From: Consotaella salsifontis
GTDB lineage: Bacteria; Pseudomonadota; Alphaproteobacteria; Rhizobiales; Rhizobiaceae
Length of the DNA: 64,000 nt
Assembly: GCF_900167365.1 (NCBI RefSeq)
Contig: NZ_FUXL01000008.1
Location: forward strand, 124,001-188,000
Direction of reading: 5' to 3'
The notes beneath the pieces were generated by a model. The model saw only the letters and a list, made by a program, of their open reading frames with translations, searched no databases and was not told the origin of the DNA. Positions 28,253 to 37,010 of this stretch are shown here, one piece after another. The stretch's first letter is position 1; each line of letters begins with the position of its first letter. A program made the position numbers and the translations under genes.

Positions 28253-28866
28253 TCGAAAGGTTCCGCCTGAACGTATTCGGCCTCGTTCGCGCGCGTTTGG
28301 GCCGGCTGCCGGCGCGCTTCGTCGCCGATGTCGCGGCGGTCGGCGCGGTCGAGTTCGCGCTCGTCGCACCGTTTCTCCTGGTGCTCTATCTCGGAGGGGC
28401 GGAAACCGCGATCGCCGTCTCGATCAACCGCAAGGTCCATCACGCCGCCACCGCAGTCAACGATCTCGTCACACAGAGTTCCACCACGCTGACGGCAGCC
28501 GATGTCATGGACATGATGAGCGTCGGCGGCACAACGCTCCAGCCCTACGGCTCGGCACCGTTCGGCATCAAGGTCACGGCCGTCAGCATCAACGCCGCGG
28601 GCGAGGCAACGGCCGCCTGGTCCTGTTCACGCGGCATGGCCAAGGACGCCGCCGGCACGAAGATCACTCTGCCCGCGGAGTTTCGCGCATTGAAGAACAT
28701 GCAGATCGTCGTATCGCAGACCCTCTATCGTTACGTTCCTCTCGGCGGATACGGTCTGAACACTCCCATTGACATGGGCGAGACCGCCTATCTTTACCCT
28801 CGCATCTCATCGACCATCGAATGCGCCGATTGCGCTCCCGCCAGCGCTTGTACCGGCGCGAGCTGA
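28249..28866 (+). CDS. TadE/TadG-like pseudopilin
   Basis: This 205-residue protein begins with a basic leader and a single membrane helix (VGAVEFALVAPFLLVLYLGG) bearing the conserved Glu of TadE/TadF. The periplasmic remainder contains a Cys pair near the end (CADC). It is translationally coupled to the preceding TadE. The two probably act together as minor pilins that prime pilus assembly. Confidence 0.78.
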   Translation: MIERFRLNVFGLVRARLGRLPARFVADVAAVGAVEFALVAPFLLVLYLGGAETAIAVSINRKVHHAATAVNDLVTQSSTTLTAADVMDMMSVGGTTLQPYGSAPFGIKVTAVSINAAGEATAAWSCSRGMAKDAAGTKITLPAEFRALKNMQIVVSQTLYRYVPLGGYGLNTPIDMGETAYLYPRISSTIECADCAPASACTGAS

Positions 28867-29004
28867 CGAGACTTCTCGCGCCTCAAGGTCGACCGGCGCT
28901 GGCCCGGCTGCTATCACGGCGGTTCCAAAGATGATCTGACGCATGATGTTGCCCGAAAGGTCGTGCATCCTTTCCCCATCATGCTCAAGCCACGAGGGTG
29001 CATC

Positions 29005-30183
29005 ATGGGCCGCGCGATTCTAATGGTACTGGATTCCTTCGGCATCGGCGGCGCCCCCGACGCCGAAAAGTTCGGCGACGCCGGCGCCGACACGCTCGGC
29101 CATATTCGCGAAAGGCTACGCTCGGGTGCGGAAGGCGAGGCGCGCGATCTCGCCGTCCCCAACATGGCCGCGCTTGGGCTTTTCCGCGCGGCGGGAGACG
29201 AGGGCGAAGAACCGAAAGGCCTGTGGGGCTCCGCCGAGGAGGTCTCCAACGGCAAGGACACCCCTTCGGGCCATTGGGAGATTGCCGGCGTGCCGGTACG
29301 CTTCGACTGGGGCTATTTCCCGAACGAGATCCCCTGCTTTCCCGCCTCGCTGATCCAGCAGATCATGGACGATACGGACATTCCCGGCGTTCTCGGCCAG
29401 AAGCATGCCTCCGGCACCGACATCATCGACGAACTCGGCGAGGAGAGTCTCGCCACCGGCAAGCCCATCTTCTACACGTCCGCCGACTCCGTGCTCCAAA
29501 TCGCCGCGCATGAGGAACAGTTCGGGCTCGAGCGCCTCTACAACCTCTGCGAGGTCGCGCGGCGCCATGTCGACCCCCTCAATATCGGCCGGGTGATCGC
29601 CCGCCCCTTCGTCGGCAAGGACCGGGCGAGCTTTAAGCGGACAGCGAACCGTCGCGACTATTCCGTGCCGCCGCCGGAGCCGACGCTTCTCGATCGTGCG
29701 GTCGCGGCCGGACGGCGGGTTATCGCCATAGGCAAGATCGGCGACATCTTCGCCCATCAGGGCATCAGCGAGGTCAGGAAAGGCGCCGGCAACATGGCCC
29801 TTTTCGACGCCATGATGAGCGCCATGCCCGACGCCAGGGATGGCGATCTCATCTTCGCGAACTTCGTCGATTTCGACATGATCTACGGCCACCGGCGCGA
29901 TGTGGCGGGCTACGCCGGGGCGTTGGAGGAGTTCGACGCGCGGTTGCCTGAGCTGATGGCCGTGCTGAAGCCGGGCGATCTCGCCATCATCACCGCCGAC
30001 CATGGCTGCGACCCGACCTGGCGCGGCACGGACCATACGCGCGAGGCCGTGCCCGTCCTCGCCTTCGGTCCCGGCATCGCCCCCCGCTTTATCGACCGGC
30101 GCAAGACCTTTGCCGATATCGGAGAATCGGTGGCGGCCCATCTCGGCCTCGCGCCCGGAGAGCATGGTGAGAGCTTCCTGTGA
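29005..30183 (+). CDS. deoB: Phosphopentomutase
   Basis: This 392-residue enzyme interconverts (deoxy)ribose 1-phosphate and 5-phosphate in nucleoside catabolism. Alkaline-phosphatase-fold metal sites can be seen at [12 protein letters not shown], the phosphothreonine segment KDTPSGHWE, and [17 protein letters not shown] chose the ATG at 29005 ([11 protein letters not shown]), preceded by GAGGG, over the in-frame upstream ATG. It is four-base coupled to add, and upp follows, making a nucleoside salvage operon. Confidence 0.94.
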   Translation: MGRAILMVLDSFGIGGAPDAEKFGDAGADTLGHIRERLRSGAEGEARDLAVPNMAALGLFRAAGDEGEEPKGLWGSAEEVSNGKDTPSGHWEIAGVPVRFDWGYFPNEIPCFPASLIQQIMDDTDIPGVLGQKHASGTDIIDELGEESLATGKPIFYTSADSVLQIAAHEEQFGLERLYNLCEVARRHVDPLNIGRVIARPFVGKDRASFKRTANRRDYSVPPPEPTLLDRAVAAGRRVIAIGKIGDIFAHQGISEVRKGAGNMALFDAMMSAMPDARDGDLIFANFVDFDMIYGHRRDVAGYAGALEEFDARLPELMAVLKPGDLAIITADHGCDPTWRGTDHTREAVPVLAFGPGIAPRFIDRRKTFADIGESVAAHLGLAPGEHGESFL

Positions 30184-31217
30184 ACGCCTCGCGCGTTCCA
30201 GGCCTGACCTCGTCGCCCATCCTGCCGAAGGCAGAGCTTCATTGCCATATCGAGGGCGCGGCGCGGCCCGCCCTGGTGGCGGCGCAGGCGGCGCGATACG
30301 GCGTCGACGTTTCCGGCATCATCGCCGAAGGGCGTTATCTCTGGCACGACTTCACCAGCTTCCTCGCCGCCTATGACCTTGCGGCCAGCGTCTTTCGCAC
30401 CGGGGAAGACTATGCGCTCCTTGCTGAGGACCATCTGACGCGCCTTGCGGCCGACGGCACGATCTACTCGGAGTTCTTCATCTCCCCTGATCATGCCCGC
30501 GCCGCCGGACTTTCGCCAAGGGCCTATGTGGAGGGCCTCGCCGAGGGAATGGCGCGGGCAGAGGCCGCCACCGGGATCGTCGCGCGGATGATCGTCATCG
30601 GCGTCCGCCATCTCGGCGCCGAGGCCGTGGAGGCGGTGGCGCGCTGGGCGGCTGCCCTCGACCATCGGCTGGTCAGCGGCTTCGGGCTTGCCGGCGAAGA
30701 GCGGATGCACCATCCCGCCGATTTTGCCCGCGCCTTCGACATCGCGCGCGACGCCGGCCTCTCCCTCACCGTCCATGCCGGGGAGCTGGCCGGAGCGGAA
30801 AGCGTCGCCGCCGCGCTCGACGCCCTGCACCCGAGCCGCATCGGCCATGGCGTTCGCGCCATCGAGAGCGGGCCGCTGCTCCGCCGCCTGGCCGAGGAGC
30901 AGATCGTTCTCGAGGTGTGTCCGGGCTCGAACCTCGCGCTCGGCATCTTCGATGGAGTCGATACCCACCCCCTGCCCCGGCTGAAGGCCGCTGGCATCCC
31001 CGTCACCGTCAGCGCCGACGACCCGCCCTTCTTCGCCACCACCCTTGCCGAGGAATACGCGATGGCCGGCGCCATGGGCTTTTCGCAGGCCGACCTCGTC
31101 GATCTGACGCGCACGGCCATCGACGCGGCATTCGTGGACGAGGAAAGCCGTGGACGATTAAGGACGAAGCTGGAGGCCGCCGCCATTTCGCTTGGCGCAT
31201 CGGACGTCACCCCGTAG
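30180..31217 (+). CDS. add: Adenosine deaminase
   Basis: This 345-residue zinc enzyme converts (deoxy)adenosine to (deoxy)inosine. Zinc ligands and active-site residues are visible: His21 and His23 in HCHIEG, the VHAGE segment, HGVRAIES with another His, and the SADDPPFF pair of aspartates. The GTG start overlaps the deoB stop (GTGA). Its product feeds the purine nucleoside phosphorylase encoded at 38358-39152. Confidence 0.93.
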   Translation: MNASRVPGLTSSPILPKAELHCHIEGAARPALVAAQAARYGVDVSGIIAEGRYLWHDFTSFLAAYDLAASVFRTGEDYALLAEDHLTRLAADGTIYSEFFISPDHARAAGLSPRAYVEGLAEGMARAEAATGIVARMIVIGVRHLGAEAVEAVARWAAALDHRLVSGFGLAGEERMHHPADFARAFDIARDAGLSLTVHAGELAGAESVAAALDALHPSRIGHGVRAIESGPLLRRLAEEQIVLEVCPGSNLALGIFDGVDTHPLPRLKAAGIPVTVSADDPPFFATTLAEEYAMAGAMGFSQADLVDLTRTAIDAAFVDEESRGRLRTKLEAAAISLGASDVTP

Positions 31218-31257
31218 AGTGCGCGGCGGCAAATTCTGACAGAGAGGTTCATGCGCC

Positions 31258-31887
31258 ATGGACGGTATCACCGTCATCGCTCATCCGCTGGTCCAGCACA
31301 AGCTGACGATCATGCGCGACAAGGAAACCTCCACGGCGAGTTTTCGGCGGCTCCTCAGGGAAATTTCGACCCTGCTCTGCTACGAGGTCACGCGCGATCT
31401 GGACCTGACGACCCGGCCGATCGAGACGCCGATGGGGCCCATGGAGGCCCCGGTCCTTGAAGGCAAGAAGCTGGTCTTCGCCTCGATCCTTCGCGCCGGC
31501 AACGGGCTTCTGGAGGGCATGCTCGACCTCGTGCCCGCGGCGCGTGTCGCCCATATCGGCGTCTACCGCGATCATGAGACGCTCCAGCCCGTGGAGTACT
31601 ATTTCAAGGCGCCGGAGGACCTGGAAAATCGGCTCGTCATCGTGGTCGATCCGATGCTCGCCACCGGCAACTCGGCGATCGCGGCGATCCAGCAGCTGAA
31701 GGCGCGCGGCGCGCGCAACATCCGCTTCCTCTGCCTTCTGGCCGCGCCTGAGGGCATCAGGAACTTCGCGGAGGGCCACCCGGACGTTCCCATGTTCACG
31801 GCGGCCATCGACAGCAAGCTCAACGAAAAAGGCTATATCGTGCCTGGCCTCGGCGACGCTGGCGACCGCATGTACGGTACGAAGTAG
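31258..31887 (+). CDS. upp: Uracil phosphoribosyltransferase
   Basis: This 209-residue enzyme makes UMP from uracil and PRPP. The PRPP loop is [12 protein letters not shown] and the uracil-binding end is [17 protein letters not shown]. The start is the ATG at 31258, after an AGAGAGG site. It completes the deoB-add-upp set and lets uracil released from uridine or deoxyuridine re-enter the nucleotide pool. Confidence 0.95.
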   Translation: MDGITVIAHPLVQHKLTIMRDKETSTASFRRLLREISTLLCYEVTRDLDLTTRPIETPMGPMEAPVLEGKKLVFASILRAGNGLLEGMLDLVPAARVAHIGVYRDHETLQPVEYYFKAPEDLENRLVIVVDPMLATGNSAIAAIQQLKARGARNIRFLCLLAAPEGIRNFAEGHPDVPMFTAAIDSKLNEKGYIVPGLGDAGDRMYGTK

Positions 31888-31956
31888 GCCAGCAGCCGAC
31901 CGGCCCCGGCCACCGCGCCGCCCTTGGGGCGGCGTTAATCCTTTGCCTCCATGATC

Positions 31957-31982
31957 AAAGGTCGGGCCCGCCCGGCCTTTTT
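31957..31982 (+). terminator. Rho-independent terminator after upp
   Basis: The GC-rich stem AAAGG-CGGGC / GCCCGGCCTTT ends in five T residues, 70 bp after the upp stop. Confidence 0.75.
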
Positions 31983-32028
31983 GCTGCCTGGGCGCTGGGA
32001 AACATGATCGGCAGGAGGTGAAGCGGCG

Positions 32029-32550
32029 ATGGGCAGAGTGATGGTCGTTCTCTTGGGAGCCTCGCTCGTGGCGCTGGCCGCCCCTTCGGTCTTCGAGAGC
32101 TATAAGGGCTCGCTGATGAAGCCCGAGAGCGAGCGCCTCGACCCGCCGCCGGCCGTCGTCGAGGCATCGACGAGGCCCGTTGGCCGCCAGGAAAGGATCA
32201 AGGCCGGTCCCGACGGACATTTCCGCACTGATGCCCGGCTCAACGGCCGCCCTGTGCCGGTGCTGGTGGACACCGGCGCCACCTATCTGGCGATCAGCGA
32301 GGAGACGGCGCGCCGCGTCGGTCTTTTCGTGCGAACCGACGACTACCGCTACACCGCCAACACCGCGAACGGACCGCGCAAGGTGGCGCTCGCCCATCTC
32401 GACCGCGTCGAGATCGGCGACATCCGCGTGCGCGACGTCGACGCGCTGGTGATGAAAGGCGGCCTCTCCGAAACGCTCCTCGGCATGAGCTTTTTGAAGA
32501 AGCTCTCGCGCTATCAGGTCGAGAACGGCACGCTGGAGTTGGCGGAGTAG
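32029..32550 (+). CDS. Retropepsin-like aspartic protease (TIGR02281 type)
   Basis: This 173-residue protein has an N-terminal membrane anchor (MVVLLGASLVALAAPSVF) and a single-lobe aspartic protease domain. Asp81 lies in VLVDTGATYLAIS, and a C-terminal strand LLGMSFLKKLSRYQVENGTL is typical of the clan AA group. Such proteins work as dimers facing the periplasm; related rhizobial and rickettsial enzymes have been studied, but the substrate here is unknown. An AGGAGG site precedes the ATG. A decayed copy of part of this gene lies at 34704-34763. Confidence 0.85.
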   Translation: MGRVMVVLLGASLVALAAPSVFESYKGSLMKPESERLDPPPAVVEASTRPVGRQERIKAGPDGHFRTDARLNGRPVPVLVDTGATYLAISEETARRVGLFVRTDDYRYTANTANGPRKVALAHLDRVEIGDIRVRDVDALVMKGGLSETLLGMSFLKKLSRYQVENGTLELAE

Positions 32551-32601
32551 AGGGAGCTGCCCACCAGCGCCTGATCCTGTCGTTTACGCCGTCCGAATAT
32601 C

Positions 32602-32631
32602 TGGCGGCCGCCGGTTTTGCGGCGGCCGCCA
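32602..32631. terminator. Bidirectional terminator hairpin
   Basis: A perfect 12-bp stem TGGCGGCCGCCG / CGGCGGCCGCCA with a six-base loop lies between the retropepsin gene and the convergent PepSY gene. A short ATTT follows on the plus strand. Confidence 0.65.
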
Positions 32632-32636
32632 TTTCA

Positions 32637-34040
32637 TCACGCCGCCCGCACTCTCTTCGCGACCCCCAGCACCAGCTCGATTATCGCCACGACGATGAGC
32701 GACAAGCCGACCAGCGGAAAGAAGATTCCGCACGCGATCGCGATGACGAAAACCGCGGGCGGAACCCGGAAGTCCGCCGGGACACGCGGCGCCCCGAAGC
32801 CGCCCGCCGGCCGCCGCTTCCACCAGATCACGATCGCCGAGACCGCCATCGTCATGATGGCGATGCAGGCGGCCAGAAGGACGAGCTGGTTCAACAGGCC
32901 GAATTGCTGTCCCATGTGAAGGCTGACGCCCCATTCGGCCGCCGCCCCCAGCGCGCCAAGCTCGGCGAGCCCCATATCGAACAGGATCTTTCCGCTGTAC
33001 TGGTCGAGATGGACGACGCGTTCCTTGCGCACGTCATCGGGATAAACGGAAGCGGTGAAGACGCCGTCCGGGCTGGTGGGAACGGCGATCGCGTAGCCTT
33101 TGGCAATGCCCGCTCCCTCGACCGTAGCAGTGATCTGGTCAAGGCTGGCGGGTTTCACGCCTATGCCGGGCGCGGTCTTCGAGACCGGCATGGGCTGCTG
33201 TTCCATGATCCAGGGCGAACGGTCCAGCGCCTGCGCGACGGGCACCGTAGAGACAGGGAACTTGTCCCAATAGCCATCTGGAATGCCGAGGCCTGCCGCA
33301 TAGGCGAGCTTGTAGAACTGGTCGCCCCATACGCCCGACCAGGGAAGCCCGGTGAAGGCGAAGAACAGGATGAAGACGGAGGTGTAGATGCCGGTGACTG
33401 CATGCAGGTCGCGCCACCAGGGCCGCCCGCTTGTCGCGCTTCTAATTTTGAACCGGCCGACCTTTCGCCCACGCGGCCACCAGAGATAGATGCCGGTGAT
33501 GACGAGCAGCACCGCCCAGCCGGCGACGGCCTCGATGATGCGGTTCGCCCACCAGCCGACATAGTCGAGACTGTGGAGCTTGCGCACGACATACATGACG
33601 GGCGAACCGGCCGCGCCGCCGTCCCACAAGCTTCCGAGCACGGCGCCATCGTAGGGATTGACGTAGATCACGTCGCTCAAGCCATCATCGTCCCGGATGC
33701 TGACCTGCGCGGCCTCGTCCGGCGTGGCGGACGGCCTGAACCCCTTCAGCGTTCCGGGATGCTCGGCGAGTGCTTTCGCGACGATCTGCGTGGGGGCGAG
33801 CATGGGGGCGCCGGTCGCCTCGACGCGCAGGAGGTCGCCATAGACGAGCGTGTTGATCTCGTCCTTGAAGAGATAGAGCGATCCGGTCACAGCCAGCAGG
33901 ACCATGAACGGCAGAACGATCAGCCCGGCATAGAAGTGCCAGCGCCAGACAGAAGAATAGAGTCTGGGAAGAGGCGCGTTGCGCGCGCTCGGCGCCGCTG
34001 TCGTTGGGGTGGATGGAGAGGAAGATGTGATGTCGCTCAT
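32637..34040 (-). CDS. PepSY-associated transmembrane protein (iron/siderophore reductase-like)
   Basis: The protein has 467 residues. The ATG at 34040 fits the domain start; the longer frame is rejected. Helix 1 (YAGLIVLPFMVLLAVTGSLYLF) is followed by a PepSY domain and a His/Trp-rich segment (RKLHSLDYVGWWANRIIEAVAG), then more helices, including FILFFAFTGLPWSGVWG and a C-terminal pair. PepSY_TM proteins are often found with siderophore receptors and some act as ferric-siderophore reductases; there is no receptor gene here. A hairpin overlaps its ribosome-binding site. Confidence 0.85.
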   Translation of the reverse strand: MSDITSSSPSTPTTAAPSARNAPLPRLYSSVWRWHFYAGLIVLPFMVLLAVTGSLYLFKDEINTLVYGDLLRVEATGAPMLAPTQIVAKALAEHPGTLKGFRPSATPDEAAQVSIRDDDGLSDVIYVNPYDGAVLGSLWDGGAAGSPVMYVVRKLHSLDYVGWWANRIIEAVAGWAVLLVITGIYLWWPRGRKVGRFKIRSATSGRPWWRDLHAVTGIYTSVFILFFAFTGLPWSGVWGDQFYKLAYAAGLGIPDGYWDKFPVSTVPVAQALDRSPWIMEQQPMPVSKTAPGIGVKPASLDQITATVEGAGIAKGYAIAVPTSPDGVFTASVYPDDVRKERVVHLDQYSGKILFDMGLAELGALGAAAEWGVSLHMGQQFGLLNQLVLLAACIAIMTMAVSAIVIWWKRRPAGGFGAPRVPADFRVPPAVFVIAIACGIFFPLVGLSLIVVAIIELVLGVAKRVRAA

Positions 34041-34172
34041 CGGGCGCCCTTCCAAAAAGGGCGTACGGCCGGAGCGATCGCGGCACACAGCCGCGTCGGC
34101 AAAGACGTCATGGATACGATACTCCGAATGAAGAGAATGCGGCCGGCAACGATCTTGCCGGCATGAGATCAT

Positions 34173-34583
34173 TCAAACGAAGATGGCGGGTGGGGCGCGC
34201 GGGGACGGAATCAGGCCGGGCGGAGGGCGCGGCGACACGGTCCGCGCCTGAGGCAAGCGCGGCAAGCCTGCGACGTCGATCGCCTCGACCAGGCCTATCG
34301 AGTTCAATGGTGGGATGGCCGCGAGAAGATTCTGCATGCCGCCACAGGCCGTGGCACAGGGGCAGTCAAGGCAGCACCCAGAAGGCAGCGCCGGCTTTTC
34401 CGGTGTGCTCTGAGCCGCATCGGCGCTCTGACACAGAACGGTGGCGCCAGCGGTTCCTGGAAGCGCCATGGAGGCGCACGCAAGACCCGATAGAAAAAGC
34501 TGCGCAAACAGGAGCTGAACGAGAAAAAGGGTGAACGGCAACACCGTCCCCCTATCCCGCGTCCACCCCCGCAGCCGTCGCAT
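34173..34583 (-). CDS. Small Cys-rich membrane protein (DUF2946-like)
   Basis: This 136-residue protein starts at the ATG at 34583. It has one N-terminal helix (VLPFTLFLVQLLFAQLFLSG), then a periplasmic or lumenal part with a Cys cluster GCCLDCPCATACGG, and a Pro-rich tail. The arrangement (one helix plus a C-terminal Cys/His metal-like cluster, next to a PepSY_TM gene) resembles DUF2946 proteins of metal-uptake clusters. The sequence match is loose, and the true start could be further upstream. Confidence 0.5.
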   Translation of the reverse strand: MRRLRGWTRDRGTVLPFTLFLVQLLFAQLFLSGLACASMALPGTAGATVLCQSADAAQSTPEKPALPSGCCLDCPCATACGGMQNLLAAIPPLNSIGLVEAIDVAGLPRLPQARTVSPRPPPGLIPSPRAPPAIFV

Positions 34584-34703
34584 GCACCGCTCCACATTCG
34601 AGCTACGTCGGGCGGAAGCCGCCGCGGACCAATTGGCGTTCGTATAGTAGAGTGGTCTATTCAGAAAATGCAATCGGGCGCATCGAGTGGCGAATGGGGG
34701 GGG

Positions 34704-34763
34704 CGCAAGGTCGCGCTTGCCCATCCCGACAGCGTCGATACCGGCACGCTGGAGTTGGCGGAG
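34704..34763 (+). pseudogene. Remnant of the retropepsin-like protease gene
   Basis: About 60 bases encode RKVALAHPDSVDTGTLELAE. This matches two separated pieces of the intact gene at 32029-32550 ([14 protein letters not shown] and NGTLELAE), with the DNA between them missing. The last 22 bases, CGGCACGCTGG through GGCGGAG, are identical to the intact gene's 3' end. It looks like a decayed, internally deleted duplicate. Confidence 0.5.
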
Positions 34764-34819
34764 CAGGCCGTCAATCGCCAGGCTCGAACGGGTGCAGCCA
34801 GGCTCCCGACGCTTGGCCT

Positions 34820-35782
34820 CTACGGCCTCGAAAAATAACGCGACAGGTTCTGGCGCACGCGCGCGAGCGGCGTCTCGCCGGAAAGGTCCAGCTCGAAAAT
34901 CTGGCCGGTGATCCTCTCGAAGGCATCGACATAGGTCTTCGACGCCGCCTCGATCAGATCATCCGGAATTTCCGGAATCGGATCATGATAGGGATCGCAG
35001 CGCGCGTCGACCCAGGCGCGCACGACGTCCTTGTCGAGCGAAGGCGGGCGCGTGCCGGCCTCGAACGCGCTTTGATAGCCATCGGCCAGCCAGAAGCGAG
35101 AGCTGTCGGGCGTGTGGATTTCGTCGGCGAGGATGATTTTGCCCGTCTCGTCGGTGCCGAACTCATACTTCGTGTCGACGAGGATCAGCCCGCGTTTCGC
35201 GGCCATTTCCTGGCCGCGCCTGAAGAGGGCAAGGGCGTAGGACGACAGCGCCTGCCATTGCTCTTCACGCAAGATGCCACGCGCGACGATCTCGTCGACG
35301 GCCAGCGGCTCGTCATGGCCGCCGTCGAAGGCCTTGGTGGTCGGCGTGATGATGGGCTCGCCGAGCTTCTCGTTGTCGCGTAGGCCATCGGCGAAATGGT
35401 GGCCGTACATCGCCCGCTCGCCCTTCTTGTAGCGCGTCAGGATCGATGTGCCGGTGGTCCCGGCGAGATAGCCGCGCACGACGATCTCGACGGGCAGCAC
35501 CGTCAGCGTCCTGCCGATCACCACATTGGGGTCCGGGTAGTCGAGGACATGGTTCGGGCAGATGTCGGCCGTCGCCTCAAACCAGTATCGCGCGATTTGC
35601 GTCAACACCTGCCCCTTGAACGGGATAGCGGCGAGGATGCGGTCGAAGGCCGAAATTCTGTCCGTGGCGATGAGGATGCGCCTTTTGTCCGGCAGGTCGT
35701 AGCAGTCCCGCACCTTGCCGTAATAGGGGTTGGGCAGCTCGGGGATGCGGGCGTGGTCGAGGACGCGATGGGTCGGGGTCAT
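34820..35782 (-). CDS. purC: Phosphoribosylaminoimidazole-succinocarboxamide synthase
   Basis: This 320-residue SAICAR synthetase catalyses the eighth step of purine synthesis, joining aspartate to CAIR with ATP. It belongs to the longer (~300-residue) branch. Visible blocks are [54 protein letters not shown] and [18 protein letters not shown]. It is a single gene, apparently not in an operon. A 508-bp repeat-bearing spacer lies upstream. Confidence 0.95.
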   Translation of the reverse strand: MTPTHRVLDHARIPELPNPYYGKVRDCYDLPDKRRILIATDRISAFDRILAAIPFKGQVLTQIARYWFEATADICPNHVLDYPDPNVVIGRTLTVLPVEIVVRGYLAGTTGTSILTRYKKGERAMYGHHFADGLRDNEKLGEPIITPTTKAFDGGHDEPLAVDEIVARGILREEQWQALSSYALALFRRGQEMAAKRGLILVDTKYEFGTDETGKIILADEIHTPDSSRFWLADGYQSAFEAGTRPPSLDKDVVRAWVDARCDPYHDPIPEIPDDLIEAASKTYVDAFERITGQIFELDLSGETPLARVRQNLSRYFSRP

Positions 35783-35906
35783 GAACGCTGGCCAGATGAT
35801 CCGAAGAGGTTCCGATCAGCTAGCACACTCTCTCGTCGGTGTCCGCCCTTCGCTGAACGGCTTCCCGCCAGTGAGACACCGGCCGAGGCCGCTCGCGCCG
35901 CCAGCG

Positions 35907-36003
35907 CATAATCCCGAAAAGTGGGAACCGGCCTTCGGAAAAGGTCATGCGCAAAGAACAAGATAGAGCGGGATGATGAGCGAAGCTCAACTCATCCCGC
36001 TTA
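35907..36003. repeat. Dispersed Rhizobiales-type intergenic repeat
   Basis: The stretch starts ATAATCCCGAAAAGTGGG and continues GGTCATGCGCAAAG, ending in a hairpin with arms AGCGGGATGATGAGC (35968-35982) and GCTCAACTCATCCCGCT (35986-36002). It resembles the mobile REP-like sequence found in many copies in Mesorhizobium and relatives. It sits in the purC upstream region. The rest of the 508-bp gap (35783-36290) holds only this and the next repeat. Confidence 0.6.
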
Positions 36004-36063
36004 AGGCCAGCCGTTCCGCCCCCAGCGACAGCGTCCTCGGCCAAACGCTGGCCGTCTCAGTCG

Positions 36064-36187
36064 CCCGTCATCCTCGGCCGAAGGCCGGGATCCATGCCGA
36101 AGCCGCCCGACCTGCTGGTTCGTCAACGAACTGCGGCACCATCGCCGAGGCATGGATCCCCGCGCTATCGCGCGAGGATGACGCGGG
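36064..36187. repeat. Large inverted-repeat intergenic element
   Basis: Two arms face each other. The left is CCCGTCATCCTCGGCCG ... CCGGGATCCATGCC and the right is GGCATGGATCCCCGCG ... CGCGAGGATGACGCGGG. They could fold into a long stem. Such GTCATCCTCG/GGATCCATGCC units are common dispersed repeats in alphaproteobacterial intergenic DNA. No gene lies inside. Confidence 0.65.
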
Positions 36188-36290
36188 AGAGAAGCTGTGA
36201 TGGGACTCCCTCCCTTGGCCGGGGTGGGGGCTGCCCCATTGAACGTTCAAATGTTACTGGATGAACAATCCGAATAGAAACCTCATTGAG

Positions 36291-36818
36291 TCAGATATTG
36301 AGAGAGTTCCGGAGTGTCATGACTGCATCGGCTGGACGGCCAATAATGGGGCTTCCAATTATGCCGGGCACCTGGCAGTTCTTATTAAACCACGTCTTCT
36401 TCGAGTTCCTCACGTGGGGGTTCGCCCGTAGGGCCATGCCGATCATCACTGTCTCAAGTTCATCTATCTCGCGTCCCGAGCGCCCGGAGGCGCGACAAAA
36501 GTTACCGCGGGTGGGCTCGACCTTGGCAACAAGGTGGATGGCGGGATAGCCATTCTTCCTTTGGTTTGCGCCGATGTAGTGATTGAGCTTGTGTTCCTGA
36601 AATATCTCGCCCCGGAAGCCAGTCTTGGCGTTCGTCTTGCCGACATACCAAGGAGTGTAGTTTGTTCCATGACAGGTCGAAAAGACATATATGCCTATGG
36701 CCCTAGGCAAGTCGGGAACCATGTTGTCGATAGCATCCCAGAACGCACGTAATGCCTCACCGGAAGCTTCACTTTCAGCTCTCGGCGCCCAAAATGGCCC
36801 GTAGACTTCGTACTTCAT
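36291..36818 (-). CDS. GIY-YIG-like domain protein of unknown function
   Basis: The protein has 175 residues from the ATG at 36818 (MKYEVYGPFWAPR), which I prefer to a longer frame with a less family-like start. It contains a GIY-YIG-like pattern: IGIYVF (41-46), WYVGKT (57-62), EIFQEHKLNHY, and a candidate catalytic Glu122 in ELETVMIGMA. The second YIG is degenerate (YVG). The gene is visibly less GC-rich than its neighbours, suggesting transfer. It may be a nuclease or a catalytically modified relative; there is no partner gene. Confidence 0.6.
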   Translation of the reverse strand: MKYEVYGPFWAPRAESEASGEALRAFWDAIDNMVPDLPRAIGIYVFSTCHGTNYTPWYVGKTNAKTGFRGEIFQEHKLNHYIGANQRKNGYPAIHLVAKVEPTRGNFCRASGRSGREIDELETVMIGMALRANPHVRNSKKTWFNKNCQVPGIIGSPIIGRPADAVMTLRNSLNI

Positions 36819-37010
36819 TTTATCTTGCGCCCCGCATAACCAGTACGCTTTATTTATAACAAAATTACCAAAGCGATCAATCAGGAGCCTCGATAGGATA
36901 TTATCTATTTTCTGATCTTGCGTCACTACGACACGACTGGCGTTCACCGGGATAACGCACGGCATCGCCCGCCCTTCTCGCAGCAGGGCATACCGGCTCC
37001 GGCCGCCCCC

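Noticed and set aside
35783-36290. Purine riboswitch upstream of purC
   Set aside because: The spacer holds only dispersed repeats; I could not find the conserved purine-aptamer core.
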